A stretch of DNA of 64,000 nucleotides. Origin: Aurifilum marmelostoma. Taxonomy: Eukaryota; Ascomycota; Sordariomycetes; Diaporthales; Cryphonectriaceae. Position numbers and translations under genes: made by a program. Location of the stretch: positions 733,001-797,000 of the forward strand of contig JAMXSV010000004.1 in assembly GCA_027559495.1 (NCBI GenBank). The letters are read 5' to 3'. Under the pieces are notes generated by a model. The model saw only the letters and a list, made by a program, of their open reading frames with translations. It searched no databases and was not told where the DNA came from. This document shows positions 24,790-35,039 of the stretch, in pieces. Every line of letters starts with the position of its first letter. Position 1 is the first letter of the stretch.

Positions 24790-25023
24790 ATGTGCATTCA
24801 GGTTGACAACGTCTTCACCTGCGGCCACCGCTGCTTTCACCAGATCATGCTCTGCCCTTTTATCCTTGAGAAGTGCTTCGGCCCCAAGGACGACCACGCG
24901 TGGGTCGAGATCGAGGACATTTGTTCGGACTGCAAGACCCGACAGGAACGAGACCGTGTCCGGGGCAAGAGAAAGGACCCCTGGGGGAAGGATGACCCGT
25001 ACAAGAAGCAGAGGAGGCCTTGA
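24790..25023 (+). CDS. Small cysteine-rich protein, unknown function
   Basis: A 77-aa single-exon ORF from the first ATG in frame (MCIQVDNVFTCGHRCFHQ) to TGA. Cysteines and histidines are C2, C11, H13, C15, H17, with more at about 22, 29 and a CSDC pair near 49-52, which suggests a small zinc-binding fold. The C-terminus is basic (RVRGKRKDPWGKDDPYKKQR). No signal peptide. Proteins starting MCxxxxxxxxCGH are frequent in filamentous ascomycetes and uncharacterised. The start is similar in pattern to the gene at 59678. The frame is open further upstream but only from a GTG codon, so that extension was not used. Confidence 0.65.
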   Translation: MCIQVDNVFTCGHRCFHQIMLCPFILEKCFGPKDDHAWVEIEDICSDCKTRQERDRVRGKRKDPWGKDDPYKKQRRP

Positions 25024-28000
25024 GTGTGGGCATGGTTAACATGCTGGACAAATGGCGGCCTGACGCCCATCCACACACACACACACACACCTATACACAC
25101 ATCAACGGCACGGGCTCTGGTGTTGGGGTGATTTCGAGTTACGCCGTTGCTAAGTCTAGCCGCGGCGTGGTGGACAAGGTCAAGGAGGGGTCATTCCAGA
25201 CGTGCCAATGATAGTAGTGCAGTCTCAATCTGACGTCGTTTAATGAAGGAGCCTTCAAGAACTCTAGTAGCCTTACACAATGTTTGTGGCTGGTCAGCAG
25301 CTTGCTTAGTCTTGCACCACATCGTGACTCGTCATACCCAAGTAGAGAATTTACATTGGTTCTAGATCTTGCTCCAAAGGACGTGGAATGGTGTTCCGGA
25401 TAGCGTACGGGTATATATATCTGAATAATCTTCCTTACTAGAGCAAGAAATTAGCACGGCTGTTGGCCACAGTGAAGGCATTCCCAGCCCCTTCCGTTTC
25501 TGCTGCTGCTCGAATAAGACTACCAGAGCGGACATTTTAGCGTATCTATATTACTTATCACACTACATCATCGATATTGGTGAGTTCGTTGATGCATCAT
25601 AAAGTAGAATTATAATCTCTCGCAGGAATTAGCCTTTCTAGGGGAACGGAGGAAGCTACAGAGCGATCGGAAAACCAGCACTGTGTCAAATGCCTCTGCA
25701 GGGCCTGGTTGGGGCCTAGGATGTTGTTTCGACATCTCTGTGGAATATGACAGCCAGGAGGCACACTGAAGTCATGAGGCTGGATACAAAAGTTTGAAAC
25801 CTCGTCTTGACATTTATTCAAGTTTTCTACTCGTATTCATCACACGTCCAGATTCGGTTCCTGATCAAGTGACTGCCTCGTTCGTCACGCAATTGATTAT
25901 TCACATTCATATTCACCTCGCTGTCGCCAAAACCAGCTTCTAGGGGTTCATGTTCAACGGTCGCTATGCTAACTCCAGGGATACATAGACCTGACTACTA
26001 AACCGGGAGCGCAGTATTGTAGGCTTATTGCCAATTCATACTGTTGAGTCGATGCCATCAAGAGACACGGCGATCACTCTTGTAGACAGGAATTATCGAA
26101 GCCTGGAGAAGAGTAAAAGGGGATGAGCGACGTCCCTTCTAGGATGCGTTCATATTAATACCCAATAAGTTACACGATAAATCTAAGTAATTTCAACAAC
26201 GCAGTCAATGATCTCTCCATTCAATATACAGAGTCAACCTAGATTAATTGAACATATTATTGTTTTCAGATATATACACAGCTACCTGTGCTCTTGCCTG
26301 TGCTCTGGCTTCACCTCTCAGCATGTAGCAAAGGCACTATTCGACCCAAGTCGTCTGAGGTTCCTTGAGTAGATCAATCCAGCAAGCAATGGTTCTTCAA
26401 TTCCAAATAATTCATCATGACTTGAGCCTGACCCGGGTATCCGACCTTTTTTCAAAGATTTGGTTTCTGTCGGCTTCTTCCTATACCCAGCAAAGTAGGA
26501 GCTACCAAATTGGGGTGAATGACAAGGGGTGAAAGATGCTTCGCAGCCGAGCCAAGTTCAGATGACGAAAAGATAGTCTCCTGCGCAGGCATATAGTTAT
26601 TGACAGCATTTCCCTCCTGGACGGAACTACCCCTTCCCCAAAAGGCATACCGGTGGGCATGAGCGCCCGCCAAGATCTCGATCCTTCGCACAAATGCTAG
26701 CCTTCATGGCTATTCACAGTCACAGATGCCTGAAAATCCCGCTTCTCTTGGCACCTTGGAGATCTAGGCTGATGCTTTTGCAACTTCAATCATTACGCCG
26801 AAACTTCCCCCAGTATCAGACCATGACTGAGGATTCCGTCGAGAACTGGATTTCTTGAACAAGGAGACGACGGTATGGCCTCAGGGTAGGACTCTCTTCA
26901 TTCTCCTCGAGGACCTGGGGCCATGCTTTGACCGCTGGCAACGGCCAATTCCTCTTATACTGGGTCCGGTGCTTCATCAACGTCCCTTATGTATCTTCTT
27001 CATCACGGCCGTGAACGACTGGGTCGGTTGCGGGTGCCAAGAGCGTGAGCTGAGATACAAAAGCAGCATTCTCGTAACGGCCTGACTGCCAGCGGCTTCT
27101 TTTCGAGATGTTCAGAAGGGTGTCATTTCAAAACCGTCGGTGAAGCTCATGCGGGACAATTGTTTCTGCCTAGACGAGCGCTGCCGATTGGGTCACAAGA
27201 CATTGCGTCTCGTTGTTTCAAGTCGCGGACGACACGTCTTTTTTTATTATTTTTTTTTTTAAAATCGAGATCATGAGAGGCTTGTTTCGTGGTCGGCCGG
27301 TGGCATCGATGGAGCGAAAGAATCCGAATCTCGTATACGGTTGCGAACGGATGGTATTGTATCGTCTTGGGATTAAGGGTGGGACTGCCATCCTGTTGTT
27401 AGTGTTTCGAATGGATTGCATCCATGGCTCACTATATAACAAGGCGTACAAGCTAGAGACCTCCCAATACTCTGTTGTCCCGCAGACACGACTCGGACGC
27501 TTCCATGACCACCGCGTGGCTAAATACTGAGGCGCAAGAGAGTCTCACTAGACCGGGGAGGAAGCCTAGGGGCCTTCCCCTCAATGCGATTCCTGCTAGG
27601 AGGCCAATTGCGTGGGGCCGTGTCGTGCGACTGTGTGGAAGGCGAAGCGTTGTTGACAGGAGTAGATGTCGAGCAAGAAAAAAAAAGGGCAGGGTTCTGT
27701 TCCTGGTGTAATTTGATTGGGGCGCCGGTCGCGACGTTGGTGAAGAATCAGCCAATCATTGACACCAATGCTGGGCCAGCCTTGTAAGCCGGCGTGCTTG
27801 GAGGCCATAGTACATGGGGCATGAAAGGTGGTGGGGGAGTGGCCAGACATTGAGTACTCGATCCGTTGGGATGAGTTCGGTAACTATATTTGCTAGTAGT
27901 TCCCTCGAACTTATTTACTCGTTCCCTCGGTATAGAGATGCGTGGGGCTTTCCAAGTGCATATATTGCGACTTTGCATGGCCTTTACTTTGATTTGTAGT

Positions 28001-28324
28001 ATCATACAGAATTCTCTCCAAGCGGCGATTGTGATAGCAGTAACTGACAACACCACCACCCAAGATCTCGTGCGCACTCAGTATTGGGAAGGATGGTCTG
28101 GGAGGTGGCTGTAGATATCAAATACAGCGAGGCTGATTGCCGAGTGGAAGAGTGGCTGCTGCGGTCGACCGCTGCAGGACAACATGGCAAAAACGTGGCC
28201 GTTGCACAGACATGATGGTGCATCAATTGGATTGTTGCGAGGATGGAGCTCTTGCTGAACACAACATACGTCGCATCCAACTCTTGCCCTCTTTCTTATT
28301 TATTTTTTTTATTTTTCCTTCTTC
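25024..28324. other. Gene-poor region
   Basis: These 3.3 kb hold a (CA)n run at 25072-25090 and AT-richer sequence around 26.1-26.3 kb. The ORFs present are short and without recognisable motifs. The end next to 28324 should include the 3' UTR of CWC24, which is transcribed leftwards. Confidence 0.5.
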
Positions 28325-29424
28325 TTATTCTTCTTCTTCATCACCGTCCTCTTCGTCGCTGACCTCCTCGCCTCTCTCAAGGGCCTCCTGGCGTCTCTTT
28401 GCCGCCCTCTCCTTCTTCCTGTCCAGGAGCTTCTGCAGCCGCTTACCCGAGTTGAAGACACCATTGGTGCCTGCATTGCACTGTGCACAGCTGGGGTCCT
28501 TGCGGTACCTCTGCAACGCACAGGGCTCACAAAAGTAATGGCCACAGCGCGTGACGATTGGCGACCGGTACGGCCCCCGGCAGATGAGGCAGACGAAGGG
28601 TATGTTCTCGAGCAGAGCTTCCTCGGCGTCATCGTCATCGTCGTCGGCGGCCGCCCTGCCCTTCCTGTCGGCGCTGGCAACGACCGTGCCGCCGAGGTTC
28701 TTCTTGCCCTTTGTGACGTCCTCCCACTCCTTGTCGAGGGACCACGACTGCTTGTAGTCCTCTCTGCTGTGTAGGAACTTGCAGTTGTCGCCAAAGCCGC
28801 AGAACCCAGTCTGCTTATAGTCCTTGCAGACATCCGGGGCATAGTCCATTACAGTGACGGTCCGGATATTGGTTGGCGCCTTGATCGGCCCCACCGTCCT
28901 GTTAGGCGCGTTGGGGTTCTTTTGTATGAAATTTGTCCGGCCTGCCAGTCCTTTGTAGGTGCCGTCCGGTGCCGTCACCGCCCCTGGTGATGACGATGAC
29001 CCCCCTGCAGGCATGGCGCGCGTCGAGCCCAGCAGGCTCTTGGCGGACAGTCCGTCACCTCCTCTTGAAGCCTCGTCGTACCAGTCGGTGTGCTTGGTGG
29101 CGTCGTTGGTGTCGGTAATGGGCACGTTGCGGTCGGCGGTGAAGACGGTTGCGCCGGAGACATTCTTCTCGGTCGAGCCAGTATTGTGATCCCGCGAGGA
29201 CACGGTCACGGCGCCGGTGTTGACCTTGCGCCGTTTGATGCGCCTGCTGCCGCCCTCTTCGTTGTGGTTGTCATCGTCATCGTCGCTCGAGGAGAGGTCG
29301 TCGGAGTCACTGTTGGCGGCGGCGGCGGCGGGGGCGGGCTTGGGGCTCGTTTTCGTAGGTTTGCCTTGCCTTTTCTGCCAAATCTCTTGAAGACCGTGAC
29401 GGGTGTGGCTGCCTCTTCCTCCAT
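28325..29424 (-). CDS. cwc24: Pre-mRNA splicing factor CWC24 (CCCH + RING), apparent frameshift
   Basis: Spliceosome-associated protein of the CWC24/RNF113A family. The N-terminus from ATG 29424 reads MEEEAATPVTVFKRFGRKGK, the conserved family start. After RKRAPSP the frame must change near 29310-29335 within a GCC/CCG-rich run; the other frame then gives NSDSDDLSSSDDDDD, the basic RRIKRRKVN stretch, and the rest of the protein. Domains: CCCH finger (CX8CX5CX3H, CKDYKQTGFCGFGDNCKFLH) at about 28770-28832, then a C3HC4 RING (CLIC...CGHYFCEPC...CAQC) at about 28473-28592, then an acidic tail. The shift equals one missing or two extra bases. It could be a sequence error in the GC run, a real lesion, or a weak 56-bp intron (donor GTGACT). 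RING and CCCH are fully intact. Confidence 0.9.
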
Positions 29425-30652
29425 CTTGCGCGATACCGTGGGTGTGGCGGGTGTTGTTGGGATGGACACGGGGCGCGCAGTGATGCGACTGAGCGAGGTC
29501 GTCGATGGGACGTCGTCGATGGTGGGGTCGATGGTGGAGCTACGAAAGACAGAGCCTCAACGGAGGTGCTGTACTATAGTAGTGGCAAGAGTGGTTCGCA
29601 TTTGCAAGTGCAAGTCCCAAGAAGTTTCTGTTCTTGACTCGCTTGCGCTTGGTTCGATCGATCGGGTCCAGAGGATGATGCCTCGGAAGTCAAATTTGGG
29701 GACTACGCCGGTAGGCGCCAGTGGCCGATACCGCTAGAAACTGCTAGCACACACTGTAAGTTGGGTCCCATCAGGACCAGACGCAGCTTAGTAACACTGT
29801 ACTATCGACCCTGACTGAAAACTGCTTGGGTAAGCAGGGCGGCAGCTGGCCCCCACTCTGAACCACCTCCCTGTATCCAGTGGCAACAACCGTGGTACCG
29901 ACCGTACCGTGCTGTAGTCAGGCAGTGGGCGACAGCACATTAGGGGCCTCGTGGAGGGCCCGGACGGCGGGTGTGATGCTATCAACCCCCTGCCTCCAGT
30001 GGTCCCACCCCTGATAGGCTACAACGGCAATCTGACTTTCTGACTTACAGCAACCCCCGTTCTCTGTGCTCCATGGTACTGTGCAATGTGGTTCAAGCAA
30101 ATCGGCATGCGATGCAACACACGTACACACATCCCTGGGCTGTATCATTTGAGCCTCCAGGTCAACCTCGCCACCTTGTTCAACTACATGAGATGGAATG
30201 TTTTTCTTCAGGTTTTGTCTCCATTCTTGGTTGCTCGGTCCTGCACGGCGTGGGCTCACGTAGAACGAAGGGACGGAAATATAATCGACAAATCAAGTCG
30301 ACTTTAAGGCCTGCCACGGCACGGTAAATTATTTAGGCTCGTTACATTTTCAGCCACAGAAGTGTCTTTATGACATGTACTGTAGCAGCAGTGGACGGGC
30401 CTGGATGCTCATCTACCTATTGGGCGGCAGGCAGCCCGCGTCTGTTGGCTCGGCTTGCTTTTTCCAATCACCCCCTCTTTTGTGTAAACGCGAACAGGTC
30501 CCTTGGCCCCTCCCCTCTCTTCTCCTCTCCCTCGTTACCGCTGTCCCTTGTGTCTCCCTTTTTATGTCTCTCCCTTGTTACACACACGTTACTATCATCA
30601 CCACCATCGCTGTTGTTGACCTCCAGACGAAGAACAAGGAGCCCAGCCGGTG
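29425..30652. promoter_or_regulatory. Divergent intergenic region with pyrimidine-rich leader
   Basis: These 1.2 kb separate CWC24 (-) and the gene at 30653 (+). From about 30480 to 30640 the plus strand is strongly C/T-rich, typical of fungal 5' leaders, which supports the downstream gene. An upstream ORF lies in this leader. Confidence 0.5.
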
Positions 30653-30653
30653 A
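30564..30653 (+). promoter_or_regulatory. Upstream ORF overlapping the main start (TGATG)
   Basis: An ATG at 30564 opens a 29-codon ORF (starts MSLPCYTHVTI) whose TGA (30651-30653) shares its A with the ATG of the following gene (30653-30655). The TGATG overlap is the arrangement seen where ribosomes terminate and reinitiate. Translation of the uORF is inference. Confidence 0.5.
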
Positions 30654-31831
30654 TGTCTGTCCTAAGGCTGAGCGGCCTGACCGACAGCAGCATCGACGCC
30701 TTCAAAGATACACTGCAAGAGTACGTCGACGAACCAGAGCTTCTCCAGCATTCCAGGTCGCGGTTCAGCGCCAGCCCGACTATTCGCCTTCGGCCGTCTC
30801 CCCCGGTTTCTATTATGCCACCCTTTCATCTCTCAGACCCTGAGGACTCACAGCCCATGGCGCCCTCTCTTCGGCAGATACAACTGGAGCACATACAGAG
30901 ACAACGCCTGGCTTCTCTCCCCGCCGAGCAGTTCAAGGCCCAGGTCCGCGAGAAGGTTCGGTACATTATTCAGCAGGTCCAGGCCGGCCATCTCTCGCTG
31001 ACCGAGGGCGTCGACATTCACAAGCTTGCCACTGACGAGGTGAGAAAGAGCTGGGTCGCGCAGAAGATCTGGGACACCGCCTGGTTCGACCTGCCTGATG
31101 GCCTGTGGATGCACGAGAAGCCCCCGCGGCTGGTCCAGCCCGGCCCCAGCACCGAAGAGGAGCCTAGTGCCGTTCTCCTTCCCGAACCTACCCGGACGCT
31201 GTCGGAAGAACTGGAAGAAGTCCTGGAGACTGTAGAGGGCCCGGAGCAGGATGAGGGCCCGAAGGATGAGTCTGAGGGTGACTCTGATGAGGAGGTGTCT
31301 GAGGAAGGGGGACAAGGGGCCCAGGAGGAGCGGGAGCAGGCGGTGCGTCCGGATGGTCAGGCCGCCGGGTTCAAGAAGCCCGAGTTCAGCAACAGCGAGC
31401 CGACACGTCCCTTTCACCAGTTTTTTCATCAAATATCCGAGGAATCGGACCGGATGCTGGCTGAGCAGGCCCGCGAGGGTTCTACCGAAGACCATCCATC
31501 TATGGAGATCAACACGGACGCCTTCTGGAACGTCAAGCACAAATGGGTCCGAAGAGGCATCTGGGAAGCGAGGTGGGGCTTCTTCCCTGGCATGTTCTGG
31601 AAGCACGAATTCCCCCTGGAGGAAGTCCTCGGCGGCTATCCTCGCATTGCACCACCGCCACCGCGCAGAAGTCCACGTCTGCATCAGAAGAGGCAGAGCG
31701 AGAGTGACGCAGATGCTCAACAGAACGAGACACCAGAGGGTTCTCCTCGAAGGAAAGGCAAGAAGGCAAAGAAGGCTGAATGGGCCTGGCTGCCTGTCGT
31801 GGTGACGGATGAAGAAATGACCGGTATCTGA
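30653..31831 (+). CDS. Uncharacterised protein with two Trp/Pro-rich repeats
   Basis: A single-exon 392-aa protein starting MSVLRLSGLTDSSIDAFKD; a later Met (MPPFHLSDPED, 30814) is a possible alternative. I do not recognise a named domain. Two similar segments are visible: one near 31034-31130 with KSWVAQKIWDTAW...LPDGLWMHEKP, and one near 31515-31615 with HKWVRRGIWEARWGFFPGMF followed by WKHEFP. They share W-V-x-x-x-IW-(D/E)-x-x-W-x-x-x-P-G-x-W-x-HE. An acidic low-complexity linker (EGPEQDEGPKDESEGD) separates them, and the C-terminus is basic (RRKGKKAKKAEW). Codon use and the pyrimidine-rich leader support a real gene. The antisense ORF over the same span is a shadow. Confidence 0.75.
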   Translation: MSVLRLSGLTDSSIDAFKDTLQEYVDEPELLQHSRSRFSASPTIRLRPSPPVSIMPPFHLSDPEDSQPMAPSLRQIQLEHIQRQRLASLPAEQFKAQVREKVRYIIQQVQAGHLSLTEGVDIHKLATDEVRKSWVAQKIWDTAWFDLPDGLWMHEKPPRLVQPGPSTEEEPSAVLLPEPTRTLSEELEEVLETVEGPEQDEGPKDESEGDSDEEVSEEGGQGAQEEREQAVRPDGQAAGFKKPEFSNSEPTRPFHQFFHQISEESDRMLAEQAREGSTEDHPSMEINTDAFWNVKHKWVRRGIWEARWGFFPGMFWKHEFPLEEVLGGYPRIAPPPPRRSPRLHQKRQSESDADAQQNETPEGSPRRKGKKAKKAEWAWLPVVVTDEEMTGI

Positions 31832-33818
31832 TGACAAGCATGAGCAAGATTGGACGTGGGATGACTTGCTTTCTTTGTTTCCTTCTCTGGGTTCTCATTT
31901 TGATTGAAAGATCTTCGATTGGCTATTGCTTGAATGATGATGGTGCATGGATAGGGGAGTCAGTTTTGGGTCTTGGTATGATGGACTAAGGAGGACGTGG
32001 ATTTTTCTTTCTCAATACTCATGGGAATGTTTGGAAGGTCACTGGCAGGTTCCGGTAATCACAGGTCGCCTTTCAGGTGGTCCGTTAACGTTTGCGGGGG
32101 GGTCACTAAATAGTCTGTATGCTCTTGTAATCGATGAGTTTTATTTTACCTTCGACTCGTTACGATTCAAGTGCTCGCAAGTGAACGCCTGTCATTCGAG
32201 GCTGGCTGAATATAACCGTCCCGGCTAGATGGGATAACGAGAGGGGGCCACGATAGTGAACCCTGGCAGCTTCGTTATGTGCCTTGACCTGGGTGTCCAG
32301 GCAACAAGGACCTACTAATGGTAATGATTTCAAATCACAAGAGGGGAGAAAAAACAATCGGACAACATGATCAACTTCTCAGCGAAAGCTATAGCAGCTG
32401 ATTATCGAACAGCAAGTTCAGTACAGTCAGTGTCTATCGTAACCTCGGAGTCGGACTTGGGGATTTCCGTTCAGCACGACCTTCTTCAAATTTCACGTGC
32501 ACTTACTGTATCCAGCAAGACAGAGCCCGCCAACAGCAACAATACATTCAGAAATGCAGGTCTCATGTCATTGAAATGCTGGGAGTTAGGCTCATGATAC
32601 CTATCAATTGACGCTATGACCTCAATCTGCCATATTTATGCAGGGATGAAAATTGGCCGATTCTACTTGTCGTTACAATCCCGGACTCGCGTCAACAAAG
32701 ATGGCCAAGGTCTCCCCCCCTCGCCCTTCGCGGCGGGATGATTAACCAGTGCAGCGCCGCGCCTCCTGTAGTGATTCTATACGCCAAGGCCCCGGCTGTC
32801 CTCCAGAACATATATTCTATGCAAGCGGGCTTTCTCTTCTTGACTTCCTATTATTATGCTGGGATATTCTCAAGTCACAGAAGCAGAGCAGAACGAGCGA
32901 AGTGGCGGCACACCATGAGCCTCCATCCACATAGCGAGAAGTTGCCTTGCATAACCGCTCACAGCCCTTCGCTTGGTCCGCTACACTACACTGTCAAATT
33001 TTGGCATGTTATTCAGTATAATTACGTAGGAGTGCAGACCAAATGGCTCTCGAGACTGCCATTCTCAGGCCAACTTCAGACGTGCCAAGGCAGCAGTGAA
33101 CGGGGGTTTGAATGGCGGTATTATTATAGGCCGTATGGTAGACATGTAGGGTCCCCACAAGGAGATGCAGACTGGTTCTCCGAACAGACCTCGAAGCCTT
33201 TCAACCACTCCACCAAAACTACTCCTGTTACCCTCACCAGAACGAAGATGGGGTAGAGGGGGAGTAGAGGGAGGAGGAAGTAGGAAAATGCAAAGCAAAA
33301 CAAATCATCGAGATGAAAAAACAGACTGGTATCATTGACCGGACCTAACCCCAAGACCTACTCCACCGACATGATTTTCCTAACCTAACATGACCCCGAA
33401 TCCCGCCCCACCGACCCTGCAGCCATGCCCCTATCGACGCCAAAGACGGCAAACATAGAAGCGCAAGGAGAAGCAGACCAGAAATAAGAAGGATTCCTAA
33501 GTCAAAGAAAACAAAGTGAGGAGATGCAGACCGATGGCACTGATCTGACCACCCTCGAAACACACTTTATGACCAAAATTAAAGGAGAAGAAGGAGAAGA
33601 AGGAGGAGAAGAAGAAAAGACAACAAGTCAAGAGAGTGGGCAACGAGATCAAGAAAACAAGAAATCCAAATCGAATCATCCTCTTCGTGAAAAATCTCAC
33701 AAGGGTATCGCCAAGTCCGGTGACGGCCCTCATCAGCAGCCCCCAGGGCCATCCCAGAGCTATTGGTACGTCTTATGGTCACCCATCACGCCGACTGCAT
33801 GAGTGCCAGCTGCGTAAC
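31832..33818. other. Intergenic, no gene supported
   Basis: About 2 kb containing the 3' flanks of two convergent genes. A 172-codon frame on the plus strand at 32738-33256 has no recognisable motif and is not called. A GAAGGA-rich stretch lies near 33585-33620. Confidence 0.45.
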
Positions 33819-35039
33819 TCAGGCTTCAGAGACAGCCGGATGTTGCTGGCGTGGGAGCAGAAAATCCTCTGGCTGGTCCGAGTCGGCAGTGTAGTCACGT
33901 ACATTGTTGTGGTGATGAACGACATCACCACGTTCTTCTTCACCGTTGTACATGGCGCGGAGCGAGTCACGACCCAGCCGCTGCGCCACTACCTCATAGC
34001 CTAGATCCTCGAGATCGGGCTGGACGGTGATGGGTTTGGGCAGCAGCCTCGCGACATACCTGCCTCCCATCGAGTTCACGATGAAGGGTTTCAGCTTCTT
34101 GAACACAACCTGGGCAAACCTGGCAAACAGGAAAGCCTCGCCGCTGAGGTCGATACCATGGGGCAGGAGTATGTTGTTTTGCATCTCGTAGGCAAATTCG
34201 ATGTTCGGATCGTTGTCTGGCGCGGCGAAGATGTGCATCTTGAACAAGCGCACCTTGGGGATGATGGCAAAACTGAGGTTGTTCCACATGGTGTGCAGGT
34301 CCATGCGCATGAGAACACTGTTGGCGTGGCCCTTGCGGTCCTTGTACTTATCTCTGTACCTTGTCATGCCGTTGGCCTTGTACCAGTGCGTGTGCGCCCG
34401 CTGGATCATGTGTGATGGCTTGCAGGCCCAGCTGCTGTTGGTAATGACACATCGTCGGTCACCGGTCCCTGGAGGATGAGGAGGCATTGTAGATGGCGTC
34501 TCGCGCAGCGCGTCTTCCAACCATTTGTGCGACATCTGGTTGACGTGCTCCCAGTGCATTTCCTCGAATCCAGCGTGCGGGAACTGCCACTGCTCGAACA
34601 CTGGGACAATTGGGTAGTGTCTGGGATCGCGAGAGCTGATGAACCAATAGCTGTCATCGGTAAGCAGCTGCTCAGGGCCGACACCGATGGGTCGTGTCCC
34701 GTCCTGATCATGGGCGAGGAAGCCGGAAAAGTCGTTGTTGGCAATGATCTGGCAGGCCAGGAGGCCGACATTGTGGTAAACGCCCCAGCTCCGCCCCTTC
34801 GGAGGTATCTGGGTTGGGACCCGTGCGAAGCCGTGGTCGAGGAGCATCTCCATTTCCAGGTCCGTCATCGTGGAAGGGTCAGGGAGCTCGTCGACAAAGT
34901 CCACCCGCGGCAGCGTGAACAGGATGTTGTCAAGAGGACCCTCGTAGCCGGGGTGCCGGAAAGTGATGGGTGGCGGGCGTTCTGGTTCGAGCCCCAGATC
35001 GTGTGGCTGTGGGTTCAGCCGAGATTGAGGACCCGGCAT
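33819..35039 (-). CDS. HNH_2-like domain protein, unknown role
   Basis: A single-exon 406-aa protein from ATG 35039 (MPGPQSRLNPQPHDLG). A segment at about residues 195-262 resembles the fungal HNH_2 pattern (C-x-x-T ... x-H-x-(I/L) ... N-x-x-x-(L/M)-R-x-D-L-H): CVIT with C197, SHMI with H210, then HWYKANGMTRY, N240, and LMRMDLHTMW with D247 and H249, followed by AIIPK. In many fungal proteins of this class the domain sits in otherwise unknown proteins and nuclease activity is unproven. Other parts, including the N-terminal proline-rich segment, are unassigned. Assignment is by motif only; the usual AH(I/L) is replaced by SHM. Confidence 0.7.
   Translation of the reverse strand: MPGPQSRLNPQPHDLGLEPERPPPITFRHPGYEGPLDNILFTLPRVDFVDELPDPSTMTDLEMEMLLDHGFARVPTQIPPKGRSWGVYHNVGLLACQIIANNDFSGFLAHDQDGTRPIGVGPEQLLTDDSYWFISSRDPRHYPIVPVFEQWQFPHAGFEEMHWEHVNQMSHKWLEDALRETPSTMPPHPPGTGDRRCVITNSSWACKPSHMIQRAHTHWYKANGMTRYRDKYKDRKGHANSVLMRMDLHTMWNNLSFAIIPKVRLFKMHIFAAPDNDPNIEFAYEMQNNILLPHGIDLSGEAFLFARFAQVVFKKLKPFIVNSMGGRYVARLLPKPITVQPDLEDLGYEVVAQRLGRDSLRAMYNGEEERGDVVHHHNNVRDYTADSDQPEDFLLPRQQHPAVSEA

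Noticed and set aside
30848..31837. 329-codon minus-strand ORF
   Set aside because: Antisense to the Trp-motif gene; the plus strand has the leader and the acidic/basic organisation.
32738..33256. 172-codon plus-strand ORF
   Set aside because: No motif, unlike composition, and next to two convergent 3' ends.
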